A program made the position numbers and the translations under genes. Below are positions 49,414-58,300 of a DNA stretch of 64,000 nucleotides, one piece after another. Source of the stretch: Flavobacterium sp. LHD-85 (lineage in GTDB: Bacteria > Bacteroidota > Bacteroidia > Flavobacteriales > Flavobacteriaceae); NCBI RefSeq assembly GCF_030929595.1, contig NZ_JAVFVR010000012.1, forward strand, positions 1-64,000, given 5' to 3'. The notes under the pieces were generated by a model. The model ran no database searches. It saw only the letters and a program-made list of their open reading frames with translations, and had not been told where the DNA came from. How positions within the stretch are numbered: position 1 is the first letter of the stretch; the number at the start of each line of letters is the position of its first letter.

Positions 49414-52191
49414 CTTAAATTTCTCAACCTCTTCCTTCTTAGGTTTTCTTACATAAAGACCATCTTTATATGTATGCAACCAATCTAGAAAATCTTTATA
49501 GGCATCTAAATTTTCGGTACTTACGGAAGTAATCATTTTTTCATAATATTCAATAAAATTATCAAATCCATTGTCTTCATAAGTATGTGCAATTCCTCTT
49601 TCAGCCTCATTATATGATGTTCCAGATATTTCATAATTTAATATTTCAATAAATTTATTTCTATCTTTTACATCTTCGAAAAGTGAATATAATAAGTTGA
49701 CATCTAAATCCATAAAAGTTTTCTCTGAATCGAATCTAAAGAAAATAGCTTCAAAATTATCTGTAATGATTTTTTTAAGAATGATCTTAAAATCTTCGTA
49801 AAAAAAGCCACGCTTAAACTCAGTAAAGTATACTTCATAAAAGTTTTTATGAAATGAAAGTATCTTATCTACGTCATTTTCTTTATTTTCTATTTCTTTA
49901 CTAAAAATTCTTAACGAAATCTTCTTAACATTATCTAAATCTAACATTTCAAATTTTTCTATATCTTTTCTATCTACGTAAGTAGAAGGAATCTTTATAT
50001 AATATTCATGTAAATTAATCAAATAGAGTCCAAAAGAATCGTGAAAATTTGTAAAAATTGAATCTAAATTTTTTACATAATCTTCTTTAGAATTTAAAAA
50101 CCCTATATATAAAAAATTATTTATTTCTAATTCATCAAGCAAATCAAAATATCCTTTTTTAATTAAGTCTACCACTTGCATGAATTCTATTGTACTGAAA
50201 ATATTCTCTTCTTTTAATAAGAATGTTTTAATATCATATTTTATCAACTTTTCGTTATCTCTATCTTTTATAATATTATTAATTAACTCTTCAACTTCAT
50301 TGTCTTTAAGTGCATTTAATAACTGGGTGTAAGAGAGACATTCATTAAACACATTGTTACTAAAATAAATAGGAAAATATCTTTTCTGATTAATTTTTTG
50401 AGAATTGTTATGTAGTCCGTTTGCAGGAAACAACTTAACTAAAGTAGAAAAAATTATAAATTTATCTTGATATTCCAATCCTTCATATTGTAGAAGTTTA
50501 TTTAAATTCAAATCCTCAAATTTTAAAACAGGAGTATTCCCAAGCCAAGAATATATTCTTTTAGATGCAAAGTTCTTATGCATCCATTTATATTTGAACA
50601 ACAATAATTTCAATAAAACATATTGTTCGAGATCAATATCTGAAATACTCTTAAGAGTCTGAATATTTATATATAATTCATTATAAAACTTTTTAACATC
50701 TCTCCTTGATTCAAAGAAAAAAGAAGGACTTAAAGGTATTGCAACTAGTTGTTCTCCTATCGTATTTTTTACTTCTTCATTTTTATTTGATGATAAATTT
50801 ATAATTTTCTCTAAATCAATTTCTTCAATTTTATGATCATAAAATATTTTATTAATAGATTCGATCAACAACGTTTTTTCCTCATTGCTAATGTTACCAA
50901 AATGTTCATTAATTAATTCATTAAGAAAAGAGATAAATCCTCTCTCGTTTTGTGTAGTTAAATTAATTTCTAAATTGAAAATTTTATCTAAATAATGATT
51001 ATCTATTTGAGATTGCTTCACGACATATTCCCTATCAAAGCCACAAACAAATATTATGTTTTTAAAATCTGCAATATTTCTTAAAATTCTTAATGTTTCT
51101 AAAATTTCAGTTTTATTCAATCGATCTATATCATCAACAAATACAATTATCCTTCTATTTATTTCTTCAATAATATTATTTATTTCATCGTAGGAATCTT
51201 TTATTGTATCACCTTCAGAAAAGATATTATTTGTTATTGATTTGAAGAAATTTAAATATTTATTGTCTACTAAAGCAAACATTTCAATTAAATAATTATC
51301 AATAGAATTTTTTGAATTTCCAGAGAAGATTGATAGCTCTTTCTTCAATTGATTAAAAAAGTTGTTAATTATTGATTTTTCATCCTGATGTTGCCATGCA
51401 TTAAACCAAAAAGTAATTGGTTTACCTTCATTCTCTATCTTATGAATTGTAAGTTTATATTCAAGTCGTTTCAAAAAACTTGTTTTACCAATTCCCCATA
51501 TTGAGTTTATTCCAATTATAAATGAATTTGATGGTTTTAAATTTATTACTGCATTTACAACCTCATCAATTACTTTTTCGTTATCATTAATATCTGTTTT
51601 ATTTAAAGGGGTATCTTCTATTAAAAAAGAGGTATTTCTATATTCATCTTTTTCAATCAATTTATCAAACCAAATAACTATATCATCATATAATTTCCAA
51701 TTTTTTAAAAATATATTTCTAACTAATAACAAAATTGATAGAATTGCAATTAGTAATATTATATCAGAATAATATAAATCATGTTTTCTACTTAAATATG
51801 AAAAATACAAAGAGTCATTTTCATCATTCCTAAGAAAGAAGTAAATCGAACTAAATAAAAAGATAAAATAGTTCTGTTTTTGAGAAATTCTATAGTTTTT
51901 TATTATAAACCAAAAAAAACGAATCAAGAATATCAGTACTAATATTACAAATGCTAATTTGAAACTTTGTTTTTTAACATCAACATGTTCTATAATAGAA
52001 TTTTCTCCTAAAAAAGTTGCAACTTTATTTTGAAAAATCAAAACTATTGTAAACAAAACTAACCAAGAAAAAAAGAACTTAAAATTGCTTTTTAGAAAGA
52101 ATAAGATTTTACCAAATAGATTCATTATTAATAAAAAAAGAAATGATATTTTGTTTTCTAAGAACGTTTTAAGTTTTAATATTATCCTCAT
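49396..52191 (-). CDS. membrane-anchored KAP-family P-loop NTPase
   Basis: The 931-residue protein has four hydrophobic helices (about 17-33, 38-54, 78-98 and 143-160) and then a KAP NTPase domain. Walker A is G227INSIWGIGKT237, an N-terminal helical insert follows, and Walker B is IIVFVDDIDRL with D353-D354. The C-terminal 450 residues are helical and unique. KAP NTPases are often membrane-linked and several are tied to phage exclusion; the membrane helices normally interrupt the P-loop domain but here precede it. Length and AT-rich composition suggest acquired DNA. Confidence 0.85.
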   Translation of the reverse strand: MRIILKLKTFLENKISFLFLLIMNLFGKILFFLKSNFKFFFSWLVLFTIVLIFQNKVATFLGENSIIEHVDVKKQSFKLAFVILVLIFLIRFFWFIIKNYRISQKQNYFIFLFSSIYFFLRNDENDSLYFSYLSRKHDLYYSDIILLIAILSILLLVRNIFLKNWKLYDDIVIWFDKLIEKDEYRNTSFLIEDTPLNKTDINDNEKVIDEVVNAVINLKPSNSFIIGINSIWGIGKTSFLKRLEYKLTIHKIENEGKPITFWFNAWQHQDEKSIINNFFNQLKKELSIFSGNSKNSIDNYLIEMFALVDNKYLNFFKSITNNIFSEGDTIKDSYDEINNIIEEINRRIIVFVDDIDRLNKTEILETLRILRNIADFKNIIFVCGFDREYVVKQSQIDNHYLDKIFNLEINLTTQNERGFISFLNELINEHFGNISNEEKTLLIESINKIFYDHKIEEIDLEKIINLSSNKNEEVKNTIGEQLVAIPLSPSFFFESRRDVKKFYNELYINIQTLKSISDIDLEQYVLLKLLLFKYKWMHKNFASKRIYSWLGNTPVLKFEDLNLNKLLQYEGLEYQDKFIIFSTLVKLFPANGLHNNSQKINQKRYFPIYFSNNVFNECLSYTQLLNALKDNEVEELINNIIKDRDNEKLIKYDIKTFLLKEENIFSTIEFMQVVDLIKKGYFDLLDELEINNFLYIGFLNSKEDYVKNLDSIFTNFHDSFGLYLINLHEYYIKIPSTYVDRKDIEKFEMLDLDNVKKISLRIFSKEIENKENDVDKILSFHKNFYEVYFTEFKRGFFYEDFKIILKKIITDNFEAIFFRFDSEKTFMDLDVNLLYSLFEDVKDRNKFIEILNYEISGTSYNEAERGIAHTYEDNGFDNFIEYYEKMITSVSTENLDAYKDFLDWLHTYKDGLYVRKPKKEEVEKFKNKTST

Positions 52192-52383
52192 GTGATGTCT
52201 TTGAAGTTAAATTTCCAATCATTAAAAGATTAGAATTGCAAATCTGCACTATTTTTTTAGAATTTTACTTACTATTTGAAAACTATTCTAATATACTAAA
52301 ATCAAAATATCAATTAAAATCATCATGTAGATATCTCCGTTTTTTTACTACAAACAAAAAATCTTCAACTTTTCCCATTGCTG

Positions 52384-52494
52384 GCGCGAGCGTCCCGCTC
52401 GTGCACAAAACAAGAGAAGCAATTTCTAAAAAGTATTATACTTATATTTTTTTAGGAAGAGAGATGCTTACGTTCACGAGCGGGACGCTCGCGC
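52384..52494. repeat. GC-rich perfect inverted repeat
   Basis: Twenty-base arms (52384-52403 and 52475-52494), GCGCGAGCGTCCCGCTCGTG and its exact complement, flank a 71-nt AT-rich spacer. The arms are strikingly GC-rich for this genome. Confidence 0.85.
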
Positions 52495-52540
52495 TAGCGG
52501 TGATACACTTTTAACATTATTCTTTTTCACTATATACAAC

Positions 52541-52566
52541 AAAAAAGCCAAGTAGATACTTGGCTT
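52541..52566 (-). terminator. intrinsic terminator of the Cas2-like gene
   Basis: AAGCCAAGTA and TACTTGGCTT are perfect 10-bp arms with a 2-nt loop, and a U-run follows on the minus strand. Confidence 0.75.
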
Positions 52567-52578
52567 AATAATCTAATT

Positions 52579-52833
52579 TTAAAGATTATTAGGATTAAAT
52601 AATAAATTCCATGACCCCCAACCATTTGATTGGATTACCAATAATCTGTCATCCCCATCAATAAATTTGATAAAATGATCTCTTAAATCTCCAGATTTAC
52701 CAGCTTCATATTTAAAGCACCAAACAGATTCTAAAACTCTTTTAGCTCTAACCTTAGTAAGCTCATCATAAATTTTTTGGTAATCCTTAGTTTTTATAAG
52801 ATCATAACTTAAGAAATAAAGTACTTGATTCAT
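52579..52833 (-). CDS. Cas2/SinR-like small protein
   Basis: The 84-residue protein starts MNQVLYFLSYDLIKTKDYQKIYDEL, then KVRAKRVLESVWCFKY, LRDHFIKFIDGDDRLLVIQ and WGSWNLL. This is the ferredoxin-like order of Cas2-type and SinR-like proteins (first strand ending in YDL with a catalytic-type Asp). No CRISPR array, cas1 or other cas gene is nearby. Its role is therefore not adaptation; stand-alone members are of unknown function. I chose ATG 52833 because the frame upstream is not conserved-looking. It is in the accessory patch next to the KAP gene. Confidence 0.75.
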   Translation of the reverse strand: MNQVLYFLSYDLIKTKDYQKIYDELTKVRAKRVLESVWCFKYEAGKSGDLRDHFIKFIDGDDRLLVIQSNGWGSWNLLFNPNNL

Positions 52834-53090
52834 GTTTTTTGGTTTTAATATTTCAACAATCCAAGTGAAAAATCTTGGCGATTGAAGTTTCAAATTTCTT
52901 CTATTTTAAATAAAAATACTTTTTAGGTATTCAATTCCACACCGAAGACAAATATTAATTTTATAAACTTTATTATTTTATGGAAAACCGTAGTTTGAAA
53001 ACAAAAATTTCTTTTTTTTCTACATTTATACCCGAAATAATCCCATTTTAGCATTATCAATAAACTGACTACTATAAACCCTCATTTTAA

Positions 53091-54299
53091 ATGAATAAAA
53101 ATATAATCGCACTCTATACTATAGCTCAAAAAGAAACTAGAAAAATATTGGGTTTAATGTCTGGAACTTCTCTCGACGGACTTGATATTGCTTTATGCGC
53201 TGTTTCAGGTTCTGGCGAAAATACGAATGTGAAAATCCTAGAATTTGAAACCATTTCTTATTCTGAAGACATTAAAACCGAAATCAGAAAAGTATTTGCT
53301 CAAAAAACAATAGATTTTCAGCATTTGGTTTTATTAAACGAATGGATTGCAAACCTACACGCAGGAATGATAAACGATTGTCTTTCAAAATGGAATATTC
53401 CCGCAAGTGAAGTCGATCTGATTGCTTCGCACGGACAAACGGTTTTGCATGCACCAAAGTTTTTACATCAGCAGGAAAAATTTCCAAATGCGACTTTACA
53501 AATTGGCGATGGTGATCATATTGCGGTAAAAACAGGAATTATTACACTTTCAGATTTCAGACAAAAACACGTTGCTGCAGGTGGCGAAGGTGCGCCTTTG
53601 GCAGTTTATGGCGATTATTTGTTATTCAGCAAAAAAGGTGAAAACCGAATTATGCTCAACATGGGTGGAATCGCCAATTTCACTTATTTGCCTGCTTCAC
53701 AAAATGCCGAGGAAGTCTTTGTAACCGATACGGGAACTGCAAATACTTTAATCGATATTTTCACCAAACAATTTTTCCCAGAAAAAAGTTTCGACAAAAA
53801 CGCCGAAATCGCTAAAAAGGGAACTGTAAATCAAGAGCTTTTAAGCGAATTAAAAAGTGATCCTTTCTTTAAACAAAGCTTCCCAAAAACAATTGGTCAG
53901 GAATTATTCAATCATGATTTTGTGAATTCGGCTTTGGTAAAATTAGATTTAGAGAACATTTCGGCACCAGATTTGCTGGCCACTTTAACACGTTTGAGCG
54001 CAGAAACAATTGCCGAAGCGGTTTTGTTTGTTGTAGAAAATACTAAAACGCCAATCGAAGAGTTTACAGTTTATATGTCTGGAGGTGGCGCTCGAAATCC
54101 GTTAATGGTAAGCTGGTTACAGGAATTATTACCTTGTAAATTTGAAAAAAGCGACATTCTCGGAATTTCAGGCGATGCAAAAGAAGCGGTTTTATTTGCC
54201 GTTTTGGCTAATGAAACGGTTGCAGGCGGAAATTACAATTTTGGTTCACAAAAAGGAATTCCATCAGTAACAATGGGGAAAATTTCTTTCCCTGATTAA
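53091..54299 (+). CDS. anmK: anhydro-N-acetylmuramic acid kinase
   Basis: The 402-residue ASKHA-fold kinase begins with the signature LGLMSGTSLDGLDIAL. It has GGIANFTYLP, TDTGTANTLIDIF and the C-terminal YMSGGGARNPLMVSWLQ. AnmK opens and phosphorylates 1,6-anhydroMurNAc to MurNAc-6-phosphate in peptidoglycan recycling. It heads a recycling set with DigH-like, AmpG-like and NagZ genes, supporting that role. It is cytoplasmic and of the expected length. Confidence 0.95.
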   Translation: MNKNIIALYTIAQKETRKILGLMSGTSLDGLDIALCAVSGSGENTNVKILEFETISYSEDIKTEIRKVFAQKTIDFQHLVLLNEWIANLHAGMINDCLSKWNIPASEVDLIASHGQTVLHAPKFLHQQEKFPNATLQIGDGDHIAVKTGIITLSDFRQKHVAAGGEGAPLAVYGDYLLFSKKGENRIMLNMGGIANFTYLPASQNAEEVFVTDTGTANTLIDIFTKQFFPEKSFDKNAEIAKKGTVNQELLSELKSDPFFKQSFPKTIGQELFNHDFVNSALVKLDLENISAPDLLATLTRLSAETIAEAVLFVVENTKTPIEEFTVYMSGGGARNPLMVSWLQELLPCKFEKSDILGISGDAKEAVLFAVLANETVAGGNYNFGSQKGIPSVTMGKISFPD

Positions 54300-54302
54300 A
54301 AG

Positions 54303-54441
54303 TTCGCTACTAATTACACGAATTTTCACGAATTATTTTTTAATACTTTAAGAATAAAAAATTAGTGTAATTTGTGAAATTCGTGGCAAAAAAACATTTA
54401 AAATAAAAAATTAGTAGAATTCATTGAATTCGTGGCAAAAG
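54303..54441. repeat. direct and inverted ACACGAATTT units
   Basis: The unit CTAATTACACGAATTTTCACGAATTA is answered by AATTTGTGAAATTCGTGGCAAAA and again by GAATTCATTGAATTCGTGGCAAAAG. It is a degraded form of the nested repeat at 32756. It separates anmK from the hydrolase gene. Confidence 0.65.
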
Positions 54442-54476
54442 AAACTATTTTTGGTTTTTGTTAATAAAAGATTGAA

Positions 54477-56048
54477 ATGCATAAAAATCAGCACTTACTA
54501 CACACTCTCCTATTTTTATTTTTCTTTGGATGGAATTCTTTTTCTCAGGAAAAAATACTGCATCCTAAAAATGAATTTAGAGGTGTCTGGATTGCAACAG
54601 TCGTAAACATTGACTGGCCACAAAAAGCGACAGACAACGTAGAAAAAGAAAAAGCTGATTATCTTGAAATTTTAGAAGCTTACAAAAAACTGAATTACAA
54701 TGCGGTAATTGTTCAGATTAGAAGCGTTGGCGATGCTATTTATCCTTCAGAATTTGCGCCTTGGTCACGATTTTTAACGGGAAAAGAAGGTTTGGCTCCA
54801 AACCCGTATTACGATACTTTGGCTTGGATGATTGAACAGGCGCATAACCGCGGATTTGAATTTCATGCTTGGCTAAATCCATATCGTGCTACTTTCGATT
54901 TGAATAAAAATCTTTTAAGTCCAAACCACGATCTTTTTAAACATCCGGAATGGATGATCGAATATGGCGGAAAATACTATTATGATCCTGCGCTTCCAGA
55001 AGTTCAGGCGCATTTAACCAAAGTCGTTAAAGAAGTGGTTGATAAATATGATGTTGACGCAATTCATTTTGACGATTATTTTTATCCTTACGCTGTTCCA
55101 GGAAAAGTCTTTAATGATAACGCTTCCTATCAAAAATATGGCGCAGGTTTAAGTCGTGCAGATTGGCGCCGTGCCAATGTGAGCAATTTTGTTCACGCTA
55201 TTTCAAACACAATAAAAGAAAGTAAACCTTGGGTACAATTCGGAATTAGTCCGTTTGGAGTTTGGCGAAACAAATATCAAGATCCAAGAGGTTCTGAAAC
55301 TTCATCGACATCAAATTACGATGATTTGTATGCAGATCCAATGCTTTGGATGGATCAAAAATGGATCGATTATATTCTGCCTCAATTGTATTGGAGTATG
55401 AACAATACAAGAGCTTCGTATTCTAAATTGGTAAAATGGTGGTCGGAAAACTCCAATAATACAGCTATTTATATCGGTCACGCTACATACAAAATTAGAG
55501 CTGATGGTGATAAAAACTGGAATTATATGACCGAAATTCCAAATCAGATTGATCTTCTTCGAACTTTTAAAAATGTTTCTGGAAGTGCCTATTTCAGTTC
55601 AAAATGGTTTATGGGGAAAAACTTTGATGTAGTTCGTCATTTAGAAGAAAACCAATATAAATATCCTGCACTTCCTGCGGCAGTTCCAAATTTAAAACAC
55701 GTCATTATCGATACTCCAAAAGTTTTGGAATATAATAAAGACAGCATAAAATATAACTTCACATTCCAAAGTCCGCTAAATACAAAGGTTCGTTATATGG
55801 TGGTTTATGGAGGCGAACATATTTCGAAAATCGATATTAATGATGCTACAAAAATTATCGAAAAAGTAACGGTAAAAGAAGTTGACGGAAAAATTACTTT
55901 CGCAATAGCGGCCGGAAAACTAAATCTTTACAAAGCCTGCGCTGTAACGTTTATTGATTATTATGCTAACGAAAGCACACCAACTGCTATAGACTTAAAA
56001 AAACCATTTAAAAACTATACACCAAATCAACCTAATGAAAACAGATAA
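54477..56048 (+). CDS. GHL10-family (DUF187) glycosyl hydrolase, DigH-like
   Basis: The 523-residue exported protein has a signal peptide (cut near FSQ, residue 23) followed by the GHL10 catalytic domain (FRGVWIATVVNIDWPQ at about 35-50, then HAWLNPYRATF, VDAIHFDDYFYPY and WIDYILPQLYWS). The C-terminal 120 residues form an accessory fibronectin-like domain. In E. coli, DigH of this family cleaves denuded peptidoglycan glycans, which fits the recycling context. The gene overlaps the AmpG-like gene by 14 nt, so the two are translationally coupled. Confidence 0.9.
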   Translation: MHKNQHLLHTLLFLFFFGWNSFSQEKILHPKNEFRGVWIATVVNIDWPQKATDNVEKEKADYLEILEAYKKLNYNAVIVQIRSVGDAIYPSEFAPWSRFLTGKEGLAPNPYYDTLAWMIEQAHNRGFEFHAWLNPYRATFDLNKNLLSPNHDLFKHPEWMIEYGGKYYYDPALPEVQAHLTKVVKEVVDKYDVDAIHFDDYFYPYAVPGKVFNDNASYQKYGAGLSRADWRRANVSNFVHAISNTIKESKPWVQFGISPFGVWRNKYQDPRGSETSSTSNYDDLYADPMLWMDQKWIDYILPQLYWSMNNTRASYSKLVKWWSENSNNTAIYIGHATYKIRADGDKNWNYMTEIPNQIDLLRTFKNVSGSAYFSSKWFMGKNFDVVRHLEENQYKYPALPAAVPNLKHVIIDTPKVLEYNKDSIKYNFTFQSPLNTKVRYMVVYGGEHISKIDINDATKIIEKVTVKEVDGKITFAIAAGKLNLYKACAVTFIDYYANESTPTAIDLKKPFKNYTPNQPNENR

Positions 56049-57306
56049 CAAACCTTGGTTTTGGATTCCGCTTCTAAACTTCGCTTCAGGATTACCGTAT
56101 GCCATAATTATTTCGGTTTCGGTAATTATGTACAAAAATCTAGGAATTTCTAACGAAGATATCGGTGTCTACACCAGTTTGCTCTATCTGCCGTGGGTTA
56201 TTAAACCGCTTTGGAGTCCGCTAATTGAATTGATCGGAACCAAAAGAAAATGGTTTCTGCTAATGCAATTAATCATTTCGATTGCTTTTCTGCTAGTTGG
56301 TTTCACGATTCCACTCAACGGATTTTTCATCATGACCTTATCCATTTTCTGGGTTGCCGCTTTTGCTTCGGCTTCCAATGATATTGCAACTGATGGCTTT
56401 TATTTATTGGTTTTACCAGAAGACAAACAATCTTTTTTTATCGGTATCAGAAGTACTTTTTACAGACTTTCTATGCTTGCAGGAAACGGTTTGGTAGTAC
56501 TTTTTGCCGGATATTTGGAACATAAATTTGGAGACAACACCAAAGCTTGGTCGTATACCATGATTTGTGTAGGTTTATTGATGATGTTTATTACTGCTTA
56601 CAATTTCATTTTCACACCAAAAAATGAAATCAATGTTGTAGAGAGCAATAAAGAAACATCACATCAAAACTTTGGAACGATATTTATCAGTTTCTTCAAG
56701 AAAAAACAAATCGGATTAATTCTTGCCTTTGTTTTAGTTTTCAGATTAGGAGAATCGCAATTGCTAAAAATGTTAAGTCCTTTTTTACTAGATTCTAAAG
56801 AACTTGGAGGAATGGGATTAGACACCGAAGCCGTTGGAATTATTTACGGAACATTTGGCGTTGCCGCATTAACTTTAGGAGGAATTCTGGGAGGAATTGC
56901 CATTTCACGACATGGCCTTACCAAATGGATGTTTCCAATGTTTTTAGCCATGCATTTACCAATTATTGGCTTTATTCTATTAGCATTTTTTCACCCAACC
57001 TCAATTTATTACATTTATATCGTCGTTATTTTAGAACAATTTGGCTATGGTTTTGGTTTTACGGCATTTATGATGTATTTAATTCATGTTGCCGAAGGAG
57101 AATCAAAAACTGCACATTATGCATTGGCAACAGGATTTATGGCAATGGGAATGATGCTGCCAGGAATGTTAAGTGGCTACATTCAACAATATTTAGGCTA
57201 TGGAAACTTCTTTATTTGGGTTCTAATAGCTACAATTCCAGGTCTTATTTTATCACGTTTTTTAACTTTCCCAAAAGATTTTGGGAAGAAATCAGAAGAA
57301 GTTTAA
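56035..57306 (+). CDS. ampG: MFS transporter, AmpG-like muropeptide importer
   Basis: The 423-residue protein has 12 predicted membrane helices and AmpG-like motifs (FASGLPYAIIISVSVIMYKNLG at the start; YLPWVIKPLWSPLIE; FASASNDIATDGFYLL). AmpG imports anhydromuropeptides for recycling. Placement between a peptidoglycan hydrolase and NagZ, and the 14-nt overlap with the former, support this. The substrate itself is not proven by sequence. A typical length. Confidence 0.85.
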   Translation: MKTDNKPWFWIPLLNFASGLPYAIIISVSVIMYKNLGISNEDIGVYTSLLYLPWVIKPLWSPLIELIGTKRKWFLLMQLIISIAFLLVGFTIPLNGFFIMTLSIFWVAAFASASNDIATDGFYLLVLPEDKQSFFIGIRSTFYRLSMLAGNGLVVLFAGYLEHKFGDNTKAWSYTMICVGLLMMFITAYNFIFTPKNEINVVESNKETSHQNFGTIFISFFKKKQIGLILAFVLVFRLGESQLLKMLSPFLLDSKELGGMGLDTEAVGIIYGTFGVAALTLGGILGGIAISRHGLTKWMFPMFLAMHLPIIGFILLAFFHPTSIYYIYIVVILEQFGYGFGFTAFMMYLIHVAEGESKTAHYALATGFMAMGMMLPGMLSGYIQQYLGYGNFFIWVLIATIPGLILSRFLTFPKDFGKKSEEV

Positions 57307-57327
57307 ACCCCAAATCAAACTTTACCT

Positions 57328-57669
57328 ATGGAAATCAATGAGAATTTGCAGAACGAACGAAATCTGAAAGGATCAGACTTCGAAAAAAATGGAAATCTTG
57401 ACAAAGCGATTGAGTTGTATGAAGAAAATGTTGCAGAAGGCTTTAAAGGAAATCACCCGTACGATCGATTAGCAACGATCTACAAAAACGAAAATGACCT
57501 CGAAAATGAAATTCGGGTTTTAGAAAAAGCAATTGTGGTTTATGAAATCATCACAATCGAAGACCGATTGGAAGGATTGCCAAAACTTTTCCGTTTTAAA
57601 AACCGATTGGAAAAAGCTCTTGAAACCAAAAAACAATTGGCGAAACAAAAGAAAGCAAAGTTGAAATAA
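57328..57669 (+). CDS. tetratricopeptide-like small protein
   Basis: The 113-residue protein is helical. The repeat-like core GSDFEKNGNLDKAIELYEENVAEGFKGNHPYDRLATIYKNENDLENEIRVLEKAI fits two tetratricopeptide units, and a Lys-rich C-terminus (KQKKAKLK) follows. No leader is present, so it is cytoplasmic. It follows the AmpG-like gene by 21 nt and is probably co-transcribed with it. Such proteins serve as scaffolds; its partner is unknown. It may be incidental to recycling. Confidence 0.75.
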   Translation: MEINENLQNERNLKGSDFEKNGNLDKAIELYEENVAEGFKGNHPYDRLATIYKNENDLENEIRVLEKAIVVYEIITIEDRLEGLPKLFRFKNRLEKALETKKQLAKQKKAKLK

Positions 57670-57681
57670 AATATTCTTTTA

Positions 57682-57814
57682 AACACCTAGAGACATAGAT
57701 TTTTTTCTATTAAAAGAATAAAAAAGAGAAACTAGTTTCTCAACACATAGCTATGTGTATTTAAACAAAGTGAAACGCCTTTTTCAAGAACTAGATACTA
57801 TGTTTCTATGTGTT
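57682..57814. repeat. palindromic repeat, family 2, copy B (reverse orientation)
   Basis: The element shows the same block order, reverse-complemented, as 7713-7843: CACCTAGAGACATAGA at the left, GAGAAACTAGTTTCTC and AACACATAGCTATGTGT centrally, AGTGAAACGCC further right, and CTATGTTTCTATGTGTT at the right. It lies between the TPR and GNAT genes. Confidence 0.85.
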
Positions 57815-57851
57815 AGAAAATTAAACGATACTAATCTAAGCATTCTAAATC

Positions 57852-58298
57852 ATGAACATAAAACGCACTAATTCAGACGATATTGATTTTATAAATCTGG
57901 CTGCTTTATTAGATCAAGATTTAGCGATTCGAGATGGTGAAGATCATGCATTTTATAATCAGTTTAATAAAACCGATAAAATAAAACACACAATTGTTTA
58001 TTACGAAAACGGAATTCCTGTTGGTTGTGGCGCTTTTCGCGAAAAAGAACTTGGAACAACAGAAATTAAACGAATGTATGTTCATCCAGATCACAGAAAA
58101 AAAGGAATTGCGTCAAAAGTTTTAGCCGAATTAGAAATCTGGGCAAAAGAAGTAGGTTATACTTATACTATTTTGGAAACTGGAAAAAATCAGCCCGAAG
58201 CCATCAACTTATATCAAAAATTAAATTATACCATCATTCCAAATTATCCTCCTTACGAAAAAATGGATAATAGTGTTTGCATGAAAAAGACTTTATAA
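57852..58298 (+). CDS. GNAT-family N-acetyltransferase
   Basis: The 148-residue protein has the GNAT core. Motif A (IKRMYVHPDHRKKGIASKVLAELEIWA) binds acetyl-CoA, followed by TYTILETGKNQPEAINLYQKLNYTIIPNY. It would acetylate an amine or protein N-terminus; the substrate is unknown. It lies two nucleotides before the nagZ start, so it is part of the same transcript. A role on amino sugars is conceivable given the neighbours but is not supported by any motif. Confidence 0.9.
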   Translation: MNIKRTNSDDIDFINLAALLDQDLAIRDGEDHAFYNQFNKTDKIKHTIVYYENGIPVGCGAFREKELGTTEIKRMYVHPDHRKKGIASKVLAELEIWAKEVGYTYTILETGKNQPEAINLYQKLNYTIIPNYPPYEKMDNSVCMKKTL

Positions 58299-58300
58299 TA

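Noticed and set aside
52200..53090. CRISPR array near the Cas2-like gene
   Set aside because: No spaced direct repeats were seen anywhere in the window, and the only repeats there form one inverted pair.
56925..57341. 138-codon frame inside the AmpG-like gene
   Set aside because: It is a shifted-frame shadow of the transporter, with Trp/Phe/Tyr-rich content and no independent evidence.
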